A stretch of 64,000 nucleotides of DNA from Planctomycetota bacterium (GCA_021805985.1 JAJZDN010000016.1:1-64000); one strand, 5' to 3'; counted from the first letter of the stretch, positions 42,865-52,265 are shown. A program made the numbers and translations. Notes: generated by a model from the letters alone, not told the origin.

Positions 42865-44244
42865 GTGCCGGATCTTTTTACATCTGCCCGGGAACAACGC
42901 ACGAAAGCGGCTCGGCCGCTGGCGGCGCGGATGCGGCCGGAAAACTTAGCGGAGTTTGTCGGCCAACAGCATATTCTTGGTCCGGGCAAACTTTTACGGC
43001 GGATCATTGAAGCGGATCGCCTTGTAAGCCTGATTTTTTTTGGCCCTCCCGGCACGGGCAAAACGTCGCTGGCGGAACTTATTGCCGGGGCCACGCGCCG
43101 GCATTTTGTGCGCCTTAATGCCGCCGCCGCGGGAGTGAAAGATGTACGCGATGTTTTGGCCCAGGCTAAAACTCACTTGGAAACCACCGGCGGACGCACC
43201 ATTCTTTTTCTGGATGAAATTCACCGCTTCAACCGCACGCAACAGGATATTCTGCTGCCGGATGTAGAAAACGGGATTATCACGCTCGTCGGCGCTACGA
43301 CGCAAAATCCCTATTTTTCCGTCAATGCCCCGCTGGTATCACGCAGCCAGATATTTCAGTTTGAACCCCTCACGCGTGAGGACCTGCGCGATCTCCTGAC
43401 CCGCGCCATTCATGATCCGGTGCGCGGCTTTGGCACCTGGAGCCTCACGGTGGAGGCCGATGCGATGGATCATTGGCTTGAAATATCCGATGGGGACGCC
43501 AGACGCGCCTTAACCGCCCTGGAAATAGCCGTGCTTTCACAAGGCACGCTTTCCACCGACGGCACTAAGCAACCCATTGCCATCACCCTGGCAATTGCCC
43601 GGGATTCGATCCAGGCCAAGGCCATGGTATATGATGATGACGGTCATTATGACTCGGCCAGTGCGCTAATTAAATCCATGCGTGGCAGCGATCCGGATGC
43701 CACGGTTTATTGGCTTGCCCGCATGCTGGCGGCCGGTGAGGATCCACGTTTTATTGCCCGGCGGATCGCCATTTGCGCTTCGGAAGATATTGGCAACGCG
43801 GACCCCACCGCCATTATGCTCGCGGCTGCAGCGGTGCAGATAACCGAATTTGTCGGCATGCCGGAATGTCGCCTTACGTTAGCGCAGGCAGCAATCTATT
43901 TAGCGTGCGCGCCGAAAAGCAATCGGGTGACGGCGGCGGTGGATCAGGCTATGGACGACGTTAAAAATAGCCGAACTATTCCTGTTCCCCGGCCGCTGCG
44001 GGATACGCATTATTCCGGGGCCGAAAATTTAGGACATCAGGGTTACCAATATTCCCATGATTTTCCCGAAGGATATGTCCCTCAAGTATACTTGGGCGTG
44101 GAAAAGCATTATTATCAGCCAACGGACCGGGGCCACGAGGCGGTAATAAGTCAATATCTTCAACGGCTGGCGGAGTTAGATCAGGCTTGGGCGCAAAGCC
44201 AACCCCGCGGAACGCAGCAAGCGAATGGTGGTACTGAAGGATGA
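42865..44244 (+). CDS. rarA: Replication-associated recombination protein A (MgsA/WRNIP1 family)
   Basis: A 459-residue AAA+ ATPase acting at stalled replication forks, associated with SSB and the replisome. Seen: RPENLAEFVGQQHILGPGKLLRR, Walker A FFGPPGTGKTSLAEL, Walker B ILFLDEIHRFNRTQQD, sensor 1 GATTQNPYFSVNAPLVSR, and the C-terminal tetramerisation domain with SALIKSMRGSDPDA and RRIAICASEDIGNADP. The length is typical. GTG start at 42865. The next gene (5-FTHF cyclo-ligase) begins 12 bases after its stop, so they form an operon. A TATAAT at 42779-42784 may be the promoter. Confidence 0.95.
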   Translation: MPDLFTSAREQRTKAARPLAARMRPENLAEFVGQQHILGPGKLLRRIIEADRLVSLIFFGPPGTGKTSLAELIAGATRRHFVRLNAAAAGVKDVRDVLAQAKTHLETTGGRTILFLDEIHRFNRTQQDILLPDVENGIITLVGATTQNPYFSVNAPLVSRSQIFQFEPLTREDLRDLLTRAIHDPVRGFGTWSLTVEADAMDHWLEISDGDARRALTALEIAVLSQGTLSTDGTKQPIAITLAIARDSIQAKAMVYDDDGHYDSASALIKSMRGSDPDATVYWLARMLAAGEDPRFIARRIAICASEDIGNADPTAIMLAAAAVQITEFVGMPECRLTLAQAAIYLACAPKSNRVTAAVDQAMDDVKNSRTIPVPRPLRDTHYSGAENLGHQGYQYSHDFPEGYVPQVYLGVEKHYYQPTDRGHEAVISQYLQRLAELDQAWAQSQPRGTQQANGGTEG

Positions 44245-44256
44245 GGAAACACGGCC

Positions 44257-44838
44257 ATGGAAAAAAGTGAATTGCGAAAGCAGATGCGTACGGTTCTCGG
44301 TGCCATCAGTCCCGAGGAGCGGCACACACGATCACTGGATGTGTGCCACCAACTGCGCGACACACCGGAATTCCGCCGGGCGGAAACCATCATGTTGTTC
44401 CTGTGCATGGAACAGGAAGTAGAAACATCAACATTGGTGCTTCAAGCATGGAAAGAAGGCAAGACCGTAGCGCTGCCCCGCGTGCGCTGGGCGCAGCGGG
44501 AAATTGAGCCTGTGGCCATTAAATCATTGGAAACCTCTCCGAATCCCGCGGTGCAGGGCCTGCGCGACCCGGTGGGTGGAACGCCAATTTCTCTGGCCCG
44601 TATTGATCTGGTAGCGGTGCCGGGCTTGGCCTTTGATCGCCGCGGCCACCGTTTAGGCCGGGGCAAGGGCTTTTATGATCGCTTTTTATCGCAGAAGGAT
44701 TTTCATGCTCTGCGCATTGCCCTGTGTTTTGAAGAGCAAGTTCTGCCGGACCTGCTTCCCGTGGAAAGCCATGATATGCCCATGAACATGATTGTTACGG
44801 ATCAGAAAATCCTCCGCTGCAACCATGCCCACCCATAA
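44257..44838 (+). CDS. 5-formyltetrahydrofolate cyclo-ligase
   Basis: A 193-residue enzyme converting 5-formyl-THF and ATP to 5,10-methenyl-THF. Seen: MEKSELRKQMRTVLGAIS at the N-terminus, DLVAVPGLAFDRRGHRLGRGKGFYDRFL with the ATP/folate-binding GRGxGFYDR motif, and LPVESHDMPMNMIVT at the end. GAGGA 9 bases before the ATG; the gene is 12 bases downstream of rarA. Length and motif order are normal. Confidence 0.92.
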   Translation: MEKSELRKQMRTVLGAISPEERHTRSLDVCHQLRDTPEFRRAETIMLFLCMEQEVETSTLVLQAWKEGKTVALPRVRWAQREIEPVAIKSLETSPNPAVQGLRDPVGGTPISLARIDLVAVPGLAFDRRGHRLGRGKGFYDRFLSQKDFHALRIALCFEEQVLPDLLPVESHDMPMNMIVTDQKILRCNHAHP

Positions 44839-44912
44839 GCCGCGATGCGATTTTCTCCAACACGCGGCCGGCAATCCCCGGCTCCTGACTTCTCATCTCC
44901 GGGACATCGCGA

Positions 44913-45632
44913 TTACAGCGGTTGATGTTTGCCATAGGTTTGTACACGTGAACCGGCCGCTGGGGCCGCCCAGCGCACAGCGTTGGCGATGATGTGCAGC
45001 ACTTCTTTCTGGTGATAGGCGGGATACATTTCATGGCCGGGGCGGAAATAAAAAATCTTTCCCGCGCCGCGCCGGTAGGTTACGCCGCTGCGGAATACTT
45101 CCCCACCGGAAAAAGAGCTGATCATCACCGTTTCATCGGGTTCGGGAATATCAAAGTGCTCGCCGTACATTTCCTCGCGCGGAATAATAATATGATCCGC
45201 CAGTCCCTGTACAATCGGGTGACCCGGTGCGGTAAACCAGATAATTTCCCGATTGTCCGCGTCACGCCATTTCAAGTCGCAGCTTGTGCCCATGAGCGTT
45301 TTGAAGATTTTAGAAAAATGCCCCGAATGCAGCACCAGCAGCCCCATGCCGGCCCATACCCGTTGTCGAACCCGCTCCACAATGTCGTCGCGCACTTCCT
45401 GATGCGCCATGTGGCCCCACCATGTCAGCACGTCCGTGTTATTCAGCACGTCCGCCGATAAACCATGCTCCGGCTCATCAAGCGTTGCCGTGCGCACCGT
45501 CATGCCGCCGGCATCGCGCAAGGCCGTCGCTATCGCGTTGTGCATTCCATCCGGGTAAATGGCTCTTACAGCCGCACTGGTTTTCTCATGCCGAAATTCA
45601 TGCCAGACGGTAACACGAATATTATCTGCCAT
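44913..45632 (-). CDS. ThuA-domain (trehalose utilisation-like) protein
   Basis: A 239-residue ThuA-family protein with a class I glutamine-amidotransferase-like fold. Seen: [66 protein letters not shown] and [18 protein letters not shown]. ThuA proteins take part in disaccharide or sugar-derivative metabolism and are very common in planctomycetes; the reaction is unclear. GAGGAT 8 bases before the ATG. Monocistronic and convergent with the folate gene. Confidence 0.88.
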   Translation of the reverse strand: MADNIRVTVWHEFRHEKTSAAVRAIYPDGMHNAIATALRDAGGMTVRTATLDEPEHGLSADVLNNTDVLTWWGHMAHQEVRDDIVERVRQRVWAGMGLLVLHSGHFSKIFKTLMGTSCDLKWRDADNREIIWFTAPGHPIVQGLADHIIIPREEMYGEHFDIPEPDETVMISSFSGGEVFRSGVTYRRGAGKIFYFRPGHEMYPAYHQKEVLHIIANAVRWAAPAAGSRVQTYGKHQPL

Positions 45633-45957
45633 ACGGATTTATCCTCGATGCTCGAATTTTCAGCCCTATCCGGTCGTTGTCCCACTGCGGGATATTTATA
45701 ATTACGTTCCCGCCTGGCAAACCGCACATTCCGCCTGCCGCGCGGGACCGTCAGCGCCGCGCGTATTATACGCTTCAACAGACGGATCGCTATGAGTAGC
45801 CGTGCGCTATACCGGGCATGTCATCATAAAATTCGCACCGGTGGCCTCAATGGCACAGCCACCGACAAGACCAACGATTTGGCACCCCGCACCTGCCATA
45901 CCGGCGGTTCTTGACCGGCTCTTCAAAAATTTCCAGTTCTCGCGTAAACTCTCCGCC
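45633..45957. other. Spacer between thuA-like gene and hisS
   Basis: No gene was recognised. A TATAAT at 45697-45702 without a good -35 could serve hisS. The open frame that runs into hisS from 45802 is judged non-coding because HisS proteins begin at the residue encoded by ATG 45958. Confidence 0.35.
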
Positions 45958-47313
45958 ATGACAGTGAATTTCCAGGCACCCAAAGGCACACGCGATTTTT
46001 ATCCCTCCGATATGGCGGTTCGGCGATATATTGAAGACATCTGGCGCAGAGTTTCCATTCGCCATGGCTTTCAGGAAGTGGACGGTCCCACATTTGAATC
46101 ACTGGATCTTTATAAAGTAAAAAGCGGTGACGAAATTGTCTCGCAGCTTTTTTCCTTCGTTGATCGCGGTGAACGGGACCTGGCATTGCGACCGGAATTC
46201 ACCCCCACACTGGCGCGCATGGTTGCGCAAAAAGCGGCCGGACTTCCCCGTCCCATCAAGTGGTTTTCCATTCCACGCTGCTACCGTGCTGAGCAGCCGC
46301 AAAAGGGGCGGCTGCGGGAATTTATTCAATGGAATGTGGATTTTATCGGCGACGCCTCCGAGCGGGCGGATCGCGAATGCCTTGCTGTATGCGTGGATGC
46401 CTTGCTGGAGTGCGGCCTGACGGCATCGGATTTTCGCATTGGCTGGAATCACCGCGAATTACTTACCAAAGCCCTGTGCAGCACCTTTGTAGCGCCGGAC
46501 CGCATCAGTGAGGCGTATTACATTCTGGATCGTCTGCAAAAATACGATTTACCGGCCCGGAATGCTCTTTATCAGCAACAGCAATGCACAGAGTCGGAAC
46601 GCGAAAATTTTGAAGCCATCGCGGCTGCGGAAAATTCCCCCCAGCTTCTGGCCGCCTGGATGAATTCCTGGCCCGCCGACGTGCGGGATTCCGTCAACTC
46701 TTTTGAGCAGCGCCTGGCGGACAACGGCTTGGCGGAAATTTGCCGCTTTGATTTAAGTGTTGTGCGCGGTTTGGCGTATTACACCGGTTTTGTTTTTGAA
46801 GTTATTGATGCACAGGGCCAGAATCGGGCCGTCGCCGGCGGCGGCCGCTATGACAAACTTATTGAAATGTTCGGCGGCCCGGCCATGCCCGCGGTGGGCT
46901 TTGGCATGGGTGATGTGGTGCTGGAAATTCTTCTACGCCAACGCAATAAACTGCCGGCCAATCTCATGCCTCCGGCGGATGTTTTTGTTATTAACGCCTT
47001 AGAAGATTCCGCCGCCGCTGATAAACTTATCGCCCAGTTGCGGCGTTCCCAATGGAATCCGGAGCACTCTGCAATTATCCGCCCAGGCCTTAATGTGCAA
47101 ACCAGCTACCGCAGCACGCGCAACATCGGCAAGCTGCTGCAGGAAGCCTCAGCCTGCGGCGCGCGGCTCGCGGTGATTCTGGGGGCGGAAGAAATGAATC
47201 GTGGAATTATGAAGCTTAAAAATCTCGTGGATCGCACGGAAACGGAAATTGCCGTTGCGGACGTATCCAATCGCATACATGCATTGCTGAACAATTCGCA
47301 GGCGATGGTTTAA
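45958..47313 (+). CDS. hisS: Histidyl-tRNA synthetase
   Basis: A 451-residue class II aminoacyl-tRNA synthetase. Seen: FQAPKGTRDFYPSD at the N-terminus, LRPEFTPTLARMV, motif 2 in FSIPRCYRAEQPQKGRLREF, the HisA signature LSVVRGLAYYTGFVFEV, motif 3 AVAGGGRYDKLIEMFGG with GFGMGDVVLE, and the C-terminal anticodon-binding domain (about 350-450). No ribosome binding site is visible before ATG 45958; the protein alignment by eye sets this start. The next gene begins 22 bases after the stop. Confidence 0.95.
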   Translation: MTVNFQAPKGTRDFYPSDMAVRRYIEDIWRRVSIRHGFQEVDGPTFESLDLYKVKSGDEIVSQLFSFVDRGERDLALRPEFTPTLARMVAQKAAGLPRPIKWFSIPRCYRAEQPQKGRLREFIQWNVDFIGDASERADRECLAVCVDALLECGLTASDFRIGWNHRELLTKALCSTFVAPDRISEAYYILDRLQKYDLPARNALYQQQQCTESERENFEAIAAAENSPQLLAAWMNSWPADVRDSVNSFEQRLADNGLAEICRFDLSVVRGLAYYTGFVFEVIDAQGQNRAVAGGGRYDKLIEMFGGPAMPAVGFGMGDVVLEILLRQRNKLPANLMPPADVFVINALEDSAAADKLIAQLRRSQWNPEHSAIIRPGLNVQTSYRSTRNIGKLLQEASACGARLAVILGAEEMNRGIMKLKNLVDRTETEIAVADVSNRIHALLNNSQAMV

Positions 47314-47335
47314 ATTGTTTTGAGGGATGCTGAAA

Positions 47336-47848
47336 ATGGGACCGCGCAGCAAACGCACCAGTCATTATGAAGCCGCCTTTGAAGATTATCTGCGGCGCAA
47401 GGGCCTGCCCTACATTGCCGTTGACGAAGCCAAGAAGGCGCTTTTTGCCGGAGCTAAGCTCAAGAGTTTTGATTTTGTCGTATACCATCCGCGGGGCAAC
47501 AACCTGCTGGTGGATGTAAAAGGTCGGGCATGTCGTCCGGAAAAGTCCAAAACTTCCCTGCCCAACTGGACCACCCGCCTGGATATTGACGACCTGCGCC
47601 AATGGCAGGAAATTTTCGGATCAGGTTTTACCGCCATGTTTGTATTCATGTACCACTGGCCTGCAGAACCCGAAAAATCTCCCTTTACCGATTTGTTTCA
47701 ATTCCAGGAACGCTGGTACGGCATGTTGGCCATCAGCATCGCCGACTACCGCGAACACATGCGATCGCGATCCGAAGCTTGGGGCACCGTCCACCTCCCC
47801 GCCGCCGCCTTCCGCAAAATCGCCAACCCCCTGGAAACATTTTTTTAG
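47336..47848 (+). CDS. HYExAFE-type protein, putative PD-(D/E)xK nuclease fold
   Basis: A 170-residue protein with SHYEAAFEDYLRRKGLPYIAVDEAK at the N-terminus, a pattern (HYExAFExYL) recalled from planctomycete proteins of unknown function. LKSFDFVVYHPRGNNLLVDVKGR has Asp of FDFVV, then D-V-K, the spacing of the Asp and (D/E)xK of PD-(D/E)xK nucleases; the first helix supplies a possible Glu. ATG 47336 has GAGGG 9 bases upstream. It follows hisS by 22 bases and is probably co-transcribed. Nuclease activity is an inference from the motif. Confidence 0.7.
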   Translation: MGPRSKRTSHYEAAFEDYLRRKGLPYIAVDEAKKALFAGAKLKSFDFVVYHPRGNNLLVDVKGRACRPEKSKTSLPNWTTRLDIDDLRQWQEIFGSGFTAMFVFMYHWPAEPEKSPFTDLFQFQERWYGMLAISIADYREHMRSRSEAWGTVHLPAAAFRKIANPLETFF

Positions 47849-47944
47849 CCGTATGACCCGGCAGTCGCGGCGCTGCCGCCGTGCGCTGGAAATATCAGGT
47901 CTGCGGTATTATCAGTCTTTGCGTTGCGTGACTGATCCGTGAAT

Positions 47945-47974
47945 TTGGCACTTCTGAGGCGGTTTTGATAGAAT
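47945..47974 (+). promoter_or_regulatory. Promoter of the PARIS-like operon, probably leaderless
   Basis: TTGGCA (47945-47950), an 18-base spacer and TAGAAT (47969-47974) match the sigma70 consensus at 10 of 12 positions. The -10 ends 8 bases before the ATG at 47983, the same geometry as at uvrC, implying transcription begins at or next to the start codon. No ribosome binding site precedes the ATG. Confidence 0.6.
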
Positions 47975-47982
47975 GTACGAGT

Positions 47983-49128
47983 ATGCATATTCGCCATTTA
48001 ACTATCTCTGGCTTCCGTGCGATCAAGAGCGGATCATTTGATTTCACAGACGGGTTGGGGAAAATCCGACCGGTTACGGTTCTGGCAGCGCAAAATGGAG
48101 CCGGCAAGACGTCCGTGCTCTACGCGATCGTCCAATCGCTGCGCGGAGCAATGGGCGCACGAATCCCGGACGTTCCCGAGCCAAGCGAGGATGATGTCCA
48201 CCGTTCGGATCCCACTGGCCGCCGCCCGGTGTCCGCGCAAGTTGATCTTGATATTACCTTTGGCCGCGATGAAATGGCCGCGATCAGTCGCGTTTTTAGA
48301 GACACCGCTGAACTTCGCTTACAGAACGGTAAGCAGCCAATCCAGCCGCCGGATTTGGTTGATAACTGTCTTGCCGCGCATTGGCAGTACCCGCCTCGTG
48401 TGCGGAAAGACGGTGTCTCTGAACCCTCTTGGTACTTAAGCGACGAGCCAAGCGGGGGCGCCTTTTGGCTAGCTGGTGCAAAATACGCGTGGCGAGGATT
48501 CAAAGCCCGATCCCTGAAAGACCCACGGGACGTTTACCGAGTGGGAATGTTGCGGTTCTTTGCACAAAACCGTGATAAACGATGGGGCCTTTCAAAAACC
48601 TCGGCTGGCACGACCGATGATCCAACCGGCATGAATGAATTTACCGTCATGGAATCACTTCGTCGGCTGGGCGAGTTTGCGCATGGCCAAGGTACCCAAC
48701 GCGACGATGGCCGTTCCACTTGGGAGGCAACTTTACAAGAGAGGTTTTCGCGTATATGCGCGCCTAAGGAATACAAAGGATATTGGCTTGATCATCCGCG
48801 GTACGGCGAAACGCCGCTGTTGGCTGAAAATGGAAGAGAATATCCCTTCCGAAGCGCTGCCAGTGGTGAACATGTTATTCTTGACTATCTTGTACAGTTT
48901 GCGTTTCCGCGCCCAGTCAACAACAGCCTGATATTGATTGATGAGCCGGAATTGCATCTGCATCCTTATTGGATTCGTCAGCTTTACGATGCACTCCCGC
49001 TGATGGGCGAAAATAATCAATTCATTCTAACCACGCATAGCCCGGAACTGCGTCAACTCGCAGCAGAGGATAATGCATTGCAGGACCTTGGCTCTCTGGA
49101 ATCGCAACCAGAGGGTGCGCATGCCTAA
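47983..49128 (+). CDS. AAA/ABC-type ATPase, AriA-like (PARIS-type defence)
   Basis: A 381-residue ATPase of the AAA_15/OLD/SMC-like group. Seen: HLTISGFRAIKSGSFDF, Walker A VLAAQNGAGKTSVLYAIV, signature-like region FRSAASGEHVILDYL, Walker B NSLILIDEPELHLHP, and the switch His in QFILTTHSPELRQLA. No fused Toprim domain is present. An 8-base overlap couples it to a DUF4435/Toprim-like gene, the arrangement of the PARIS system, where AriA forms an ATPase scaffold that holds and releases the AriB nuclease when a phage anti-restriction protein is sensed. Start ATG 47983 (MHIRHLTISGF); the TTG at 47965 is less likely. The alternative is a Gabija- or retron-type ATPase in another two-gene system. 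Confidence 0.75.
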   Translation: MHIRHLTISGFRAIKSGSFDFTDGLGKIRPVTVLAAQNGAGKTSVLYAIVQSLRGAMGARIPDVPEPSEDDVHRSDPTGRRPVSAQVDLDITFGRDEMAAISRVFRDTAELRLQNGKQPIQPPDLVDNCLAAHWQYPPRVRKDGVSEPSWYLSDEPSGGAFWLAGAKYAWRGFKARSLKDPRDVYRVGMLRFFAQNRDKRWGLSKTSAGTTDDPTGMNEFTVMESLRRLGEFAHGQGTQRDDGRSTWEATLQERFSRICAPKEYKGYWLDHPRYGETPLLAENGREYPFRSAASGEHVILDYLVQFAFPRPVNNSLILIDEPELHLHPYWIRQLYDALPLMGENNQFILTTHSPELRQLAAEDNALQDLGSLESQPEGAHA

Positions 49129-50188
49129 CGATCCCGTATACAAGAACAGCGGATTCTATCGCGGTTCAGCACCGGTGGCGCTGCTCTGCGAGGGCGATGT
49201 GATTGGCTACGAAGCGCAGCTTCTTGGCCGATGGTTTCGCAGCCAGGCCGCCGGCGCTCTGAAGATTGACGTGTGGGCTTGCGGCACTGGCCACGGGCTG
49301 CGAGCCATCGCCGATTCCTTCGGACGCGAGGTCAGGATTGTAGGAATTGAAGACCGGGACTTCCGCACCCAGGCGCAGGCCGACCAGGATAGCGCAGAGT
49401 GTTTTAACGACCTGGACAAGAGGCGCGGAGTTGCGGTTCGCGGGTGGTTTACCTGGGGGCGCAACGAGGTGGAAAATTATTTTCTGGATGATGAGATCCT
49501 GTTACCGGTTATGAGTGGATGGTTTGGATGCACGGAAGCTGATGTGAAAGAGGCCCTCCGGAAGGCTGTCGAATTGCTTGTGACATTTCAGGCGGTGCAG
49601 GCGGCGGTCTACGGCGTCCGCCGGTGGTGGGAGGATACTGACCCCGCCGTCGGCGTTACTGGCTCTGCGTCTCTCTATGTAGGAGGTCGGCCGAGTTGGG
49701 AAAATGGTAAGTTGGTCCCGAAAGATTCAGCGGCGATTAAGCAAAAGCTGGTGGAGGCTTTTGATAAATGGCGGGACCGCCGCGGCGGAGACCCGATGAA
49801 GAGTCACATTCCCGAGAAAGGGGATCTTGGGAAGACATTTGATCAGTGGACGGCGGGGACCCCTGACGAATTCTCTAAGACAGCCCATTGGCGCACAGCC
49901 TGGGCCGGCAAGGAGATTCTCAAGCTCGTTCGTCAACAATTAGCACACCGTTTCGGTACTAATTACGGGGGCAACCTTGGTAAGTTACTTAGCCAACAGG
50001 GCATTGAGGCAAAGCAAAGCATTCCGTGGGACAAGTTGAAGTCAGGTCCGCGCGAGAGCATCGACCGGGAACTTGAACACGAGATGCAATCCTACTTGGT
50101 TAAGCAATTGATTGAATTCGCCACGGACAACGCGAAGTCCGCCATCCGAGCCGATCTGGACAAGATCGGCGCTGCCTTGAAAGGCTAA
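49121..50188 (+). CDS. DUF4435/Toprim-like nuclease, AriB-like (PARIS-type defence)
   Basis: A 355-residue protein whose first third matches the DUF4435 Toprim-like pattern: VALLCEGDVIGYEAQLLGRW with the catalytic-type Glu, IVGIEDRDFR with the DxD pair, and WGRNEVENYFLDDEILLPV, comparable to the 'W.rrEiENYll' block. The remainder is helical and Lys/Trp rich with no recognised motif. In PARIS systems AriB is the effector nuclease, reported to attack tRNA. GAGGG 6 bases before ATG 49121; the ATG lies inside the 3' end of the ATPase gene (ATGCCTAA). It is somewhat longer than described AriB proteins, so a distinct subtype is possible. Confidence 0.7.
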   Translation: MPNDPVYKNSGFYRGSAPVALLCEGDVIGYEAQLLGRWFRSQAAGALKIDVWACGTGHGLRAIADSFGREVRIVGIEDRDFRTQAQADQDSAECFNDLDKRRGVAVRGWFTWGRNEVENYFLDDEILLPVMSGWFGCTEADVKEALRKAVELLVTFQAVQAAVYGVRRWWEDTDPAVGVTGSASLYVGGRPSWENGKLVPKDSAAIKQKLVEAFDKWRDRRGGDPMKSHIPEKGDLGKTFDQWTAGTPDEFSKTAHWRTAWAGKEILKLVRQQLAHRFGTNYGGNLGKLLSQQGIEAKQSIPWDKLKSGPRESIDRELEHEMQSYLVKQLIEFATDNAKSAIRADLDKIGAALKG

Positions 50189-50223
50189 CCGCAGCTTCAG
50201 GGGATTCGTAGCGGCAAGTGGCG

Positions 50224-50229
50224 TATAAT
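50224..50229 (+). promoter_or_regulatory. -10 box before the BFD-like gene, leaderless geometry
   Basis: A perfect TATAAT ends 6 bases before the ATG at 50236. Transcription from it would start at the ATG itself. The -35 region is poor, and no ribosome site is seen. Confidence 0.45.
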
Positions 50230-50235
50230 TGTTGC

Positions 50236-50586
50236 ATGGCTTTGCAACCCGATGATATGGTCTGTTTCTGCTTTCACGTTCGATTACGGAAAATCGAAGC
50301 GTTTTGTCGTATTGAAAAGCCGCGGCATGCTTCGCAGATTTCCGATTGCCTTTCGGCGGGCACCGGTTGCGGATGGTGTCGGCCCATGCTCAAAAACATT
50401 CATCTGCGCATCTGTGGAGCCTACACGCCCGAATGGCGAAAGGCTCAGGACAGCACATGCGGCGAATCCACGGAAAGGCCAGTAAATCTGGATACTACTA
50501 TGGATACTCTGGATGTGCATAACTGGGCGGCGGGCCGGCAACGCCACATTGCAGAGGGCCGGGGCAAACCGCCGCCGATTCAATAA
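50236..50586 (+). CDS. BFD-like [2Fe-2S] protein
   Basis: A 116-residue protein. Its first 60 residues have the Cys pattern of the BFD (bacterioferritin-associated ferredoxin / NirB-NifU middle) domain: MVCFCFHVRLRKIEAFC, then about 30 residues later LSAGTGCGWCRPML. Four Cys in CxC and CxxC bind a 2Fe-2S cluster in this family. The C-terminal half (about 60-116) is hydrophilic with no known motif. Possible roles are iron release from bacterioferritin or electron transfer to an unlinked partner. A TATAAT box just before the ATG suggests a leaderless mRNA. Confidence 0.75.
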   Translation: MALQPDDMVCFCFHVRLRKIEAFCRIEKPRHASQISDCLSAGTGCGWCRPMLKNIHLRICGAYTPEWRKAQDSTCGESTERPVNLDTTMDTLDVHNWAAGRQRHIAEGRGKPPPIQ

Positions 50587-50729
50587 ATCTCACCTTTTAG
50601 GCTTGGTGATTCTGGGGAATTGCAGGGTGTAAAAGCCTCTATAATTCATAATTTGGGATTCACCGTCTTTTTTTATGGGTAGAGAGGGTTTCTTTCCGAT
50701 AAGATGGGTGGAAGAGAGTGGGGTCGGCA

Positions 50730-52043
50730 ATGAATTCCGACCTGGAAGAAATTAATACGACAGGGCTTGCCATGGACGCGCCGTCTTCCCAGCCGCCAAT
50801 TTATATCCTCGAAGATTTTCGGTTGGAGGATCTTTATCCACTTACTTATACCCGGCCTGCTGCTCTTTTGCGGTGCGGGGCGGAGACATTGCTGGATCGC
50901 ATGTTGCGGCATTTGCCGCGACCGCCCAGCGGCATCATCGTACGCGATACCATTAAAGCAAAAATGCGTGAGACCCTGCGAATTCCGGTAAATCCGAAAA
51001 TTGATATGACCCGCAGCACGGTGTTTATCAACGCCCGTTGGCTTATGACTCACCCCTTTGAATATCCCCCGGTTGATACCGCCGGGATGACCGGTGAGGA
51101 TTTCACCTGGGTGCATTTATCGCCGGCGAAACTGGCGGAGCTGGATCTTAAGCGAATCGTCCGATCGCGTATTTTAGAAAAGCTTATCACCACGATCAGC
51201 GCGGGACTGGTCGATGCGGTGATGATTCGATATCCATGGAATCTTCTGGGAAACCAGCACGAAATTCTTCTCGATGACTTCCAACGTCGCGGCGCCGCTA
51301 AGCTTAGTGAACCAATGCCCGGTGCGCACCTGTTGAAGAGCGAAAATATGTACATCGGACAGGATGTGCAGATTATGCCCGGTGCAGTGCTTGATGCCCG
51401 TAACGGACCCATTATTGTCGAACGCGGCGTACAAATTCGTGCCAATAGTGTTATCACGGGTCCGGTTTACATCGGGCCGGAGTGCGTCATTCGCACCGGC
51501 GCCGATATCCGAGAAGATTGCGCCTTCGGGCCTGGATGCCGCGTGGGCGGTGAAATCATCGGCTCCATCTTTCAGGAGTATTCCAGCAAACAGCATGACG
51601 GCTTTCTCGGACAAACCTTTGTCGGTTCATGGGCGAATCTGGGAGCCGGAACCACCACCAGTAACCTGAAAAATACCTACGGTATCGTGCGCGTTCCCAT
51701 CGGCGGTAAAGAGCGCATCACAGGCTTGCAGTTCATGGGATCGGTCATTGGTGATCACGCGAAAATAGGTATTGGCACAATGTTAAGCACCGGGACGGTC
51801 GTGGGCTTTGCCAGTCATATACTCACCAGCCGCCCGGCAAAATTTATTCCCAGCTTCGCTTGGGTGACCGATGCGGGCATTGAACATCTGGATTATGAAA
51901 AGTCTCTGGAAATAGCCCGCACCGTCATGGAACGCCGCAAGCAGAAGCTCACCGTTGCCGATGAAGAAATATTTAACCGTATTTTCACGTCTTGGAGCCA
52001 GAGCGAAAGCTACCGCTGGCGCGAACCCGCCACCGCCCAGTAG
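50730..52043 (+). CDS. GlmU-like putative sugar-nucleotidyl / acyl transferase
   Basis: A 437-residue protein of the GlmU-related family found in Bacteroidota and Planctomycetota. The N-terminal nucleotidyltransferase-like domain (NTP_transf_4 type, about 20-210) begins IYILEDFRLEDLYPLTYTRP, lacking the usual GxGTRM signature. A left-handed beta helix of hexapeptide repeats (about 225-390: MYIGQDVQIMPGAVLD, GPVYIGPECVIRTGADI, VGSWANLGAGTTTSNLK) follows. The helix resembles the acetyltransferase domain of GlmU. The likely role is nucleotide-sugar (GlcNAc-1-P or related) metabolism for envelope glycans; the activity is uncertain. An in-frame GTG at 50718 is an alternative start. Confidence 0.82.
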   Translation: MNSDLEEINTTGLAMDAPSSQPPIYILEDFRLEDLYPLTYTRPAALLRCGAETLLDRMLRHLPRPPSGIIVRDTIKAKMRETLRIPVNPKIDMTRSTVFINARWLMTHPFEYPPVDTAGMTGEDFTWVHLSPAKLAELDLKRIVRSRILEKLITTISAGLVDAVMIRYPWNLLGNQHEILLDDFQRRGAAKLSEPMPGAHLLKSENMYIGQDVQIMPGAVLDARNGPIIVERGVQIRANSVITGPVYIGPECVIRTGADIREDCAFGPGCRVGGEIIGSIFQEYSSKQHDGFLGQTFVGSWANLGAGTTTSNLKNTYGIVRVPIGGKERITGLQFMGSVIGDHAKIGIGTMLSTGTVVGFASHILTSRPAKFIPSFAWVTDAGIEHLDYEKSLEIARTVMERRKQKLTVADEEIFNRIFTSWSQSESYRWREPATAQ

Positions 52044-52265
52044 GCAGCCCCCCCGTCGCGAAACAAAATTTATTCAATGCGGAAGCGTTAAGCTGTCCGC
52101 GCATTGAGAGTTTAGGAAAACGTTGCGGTTCCAACGTCACTATCGGCTCCAAGTCCCAAGCCTCACCCATACATCGATCCCACGCATTTGACGACCCGTC
52201 CAAAGCAGCGCAGAATAGAGCTTTCATGCGGAGAATTTGTCTTATCAACTGAAAGGGCTTTTGGC

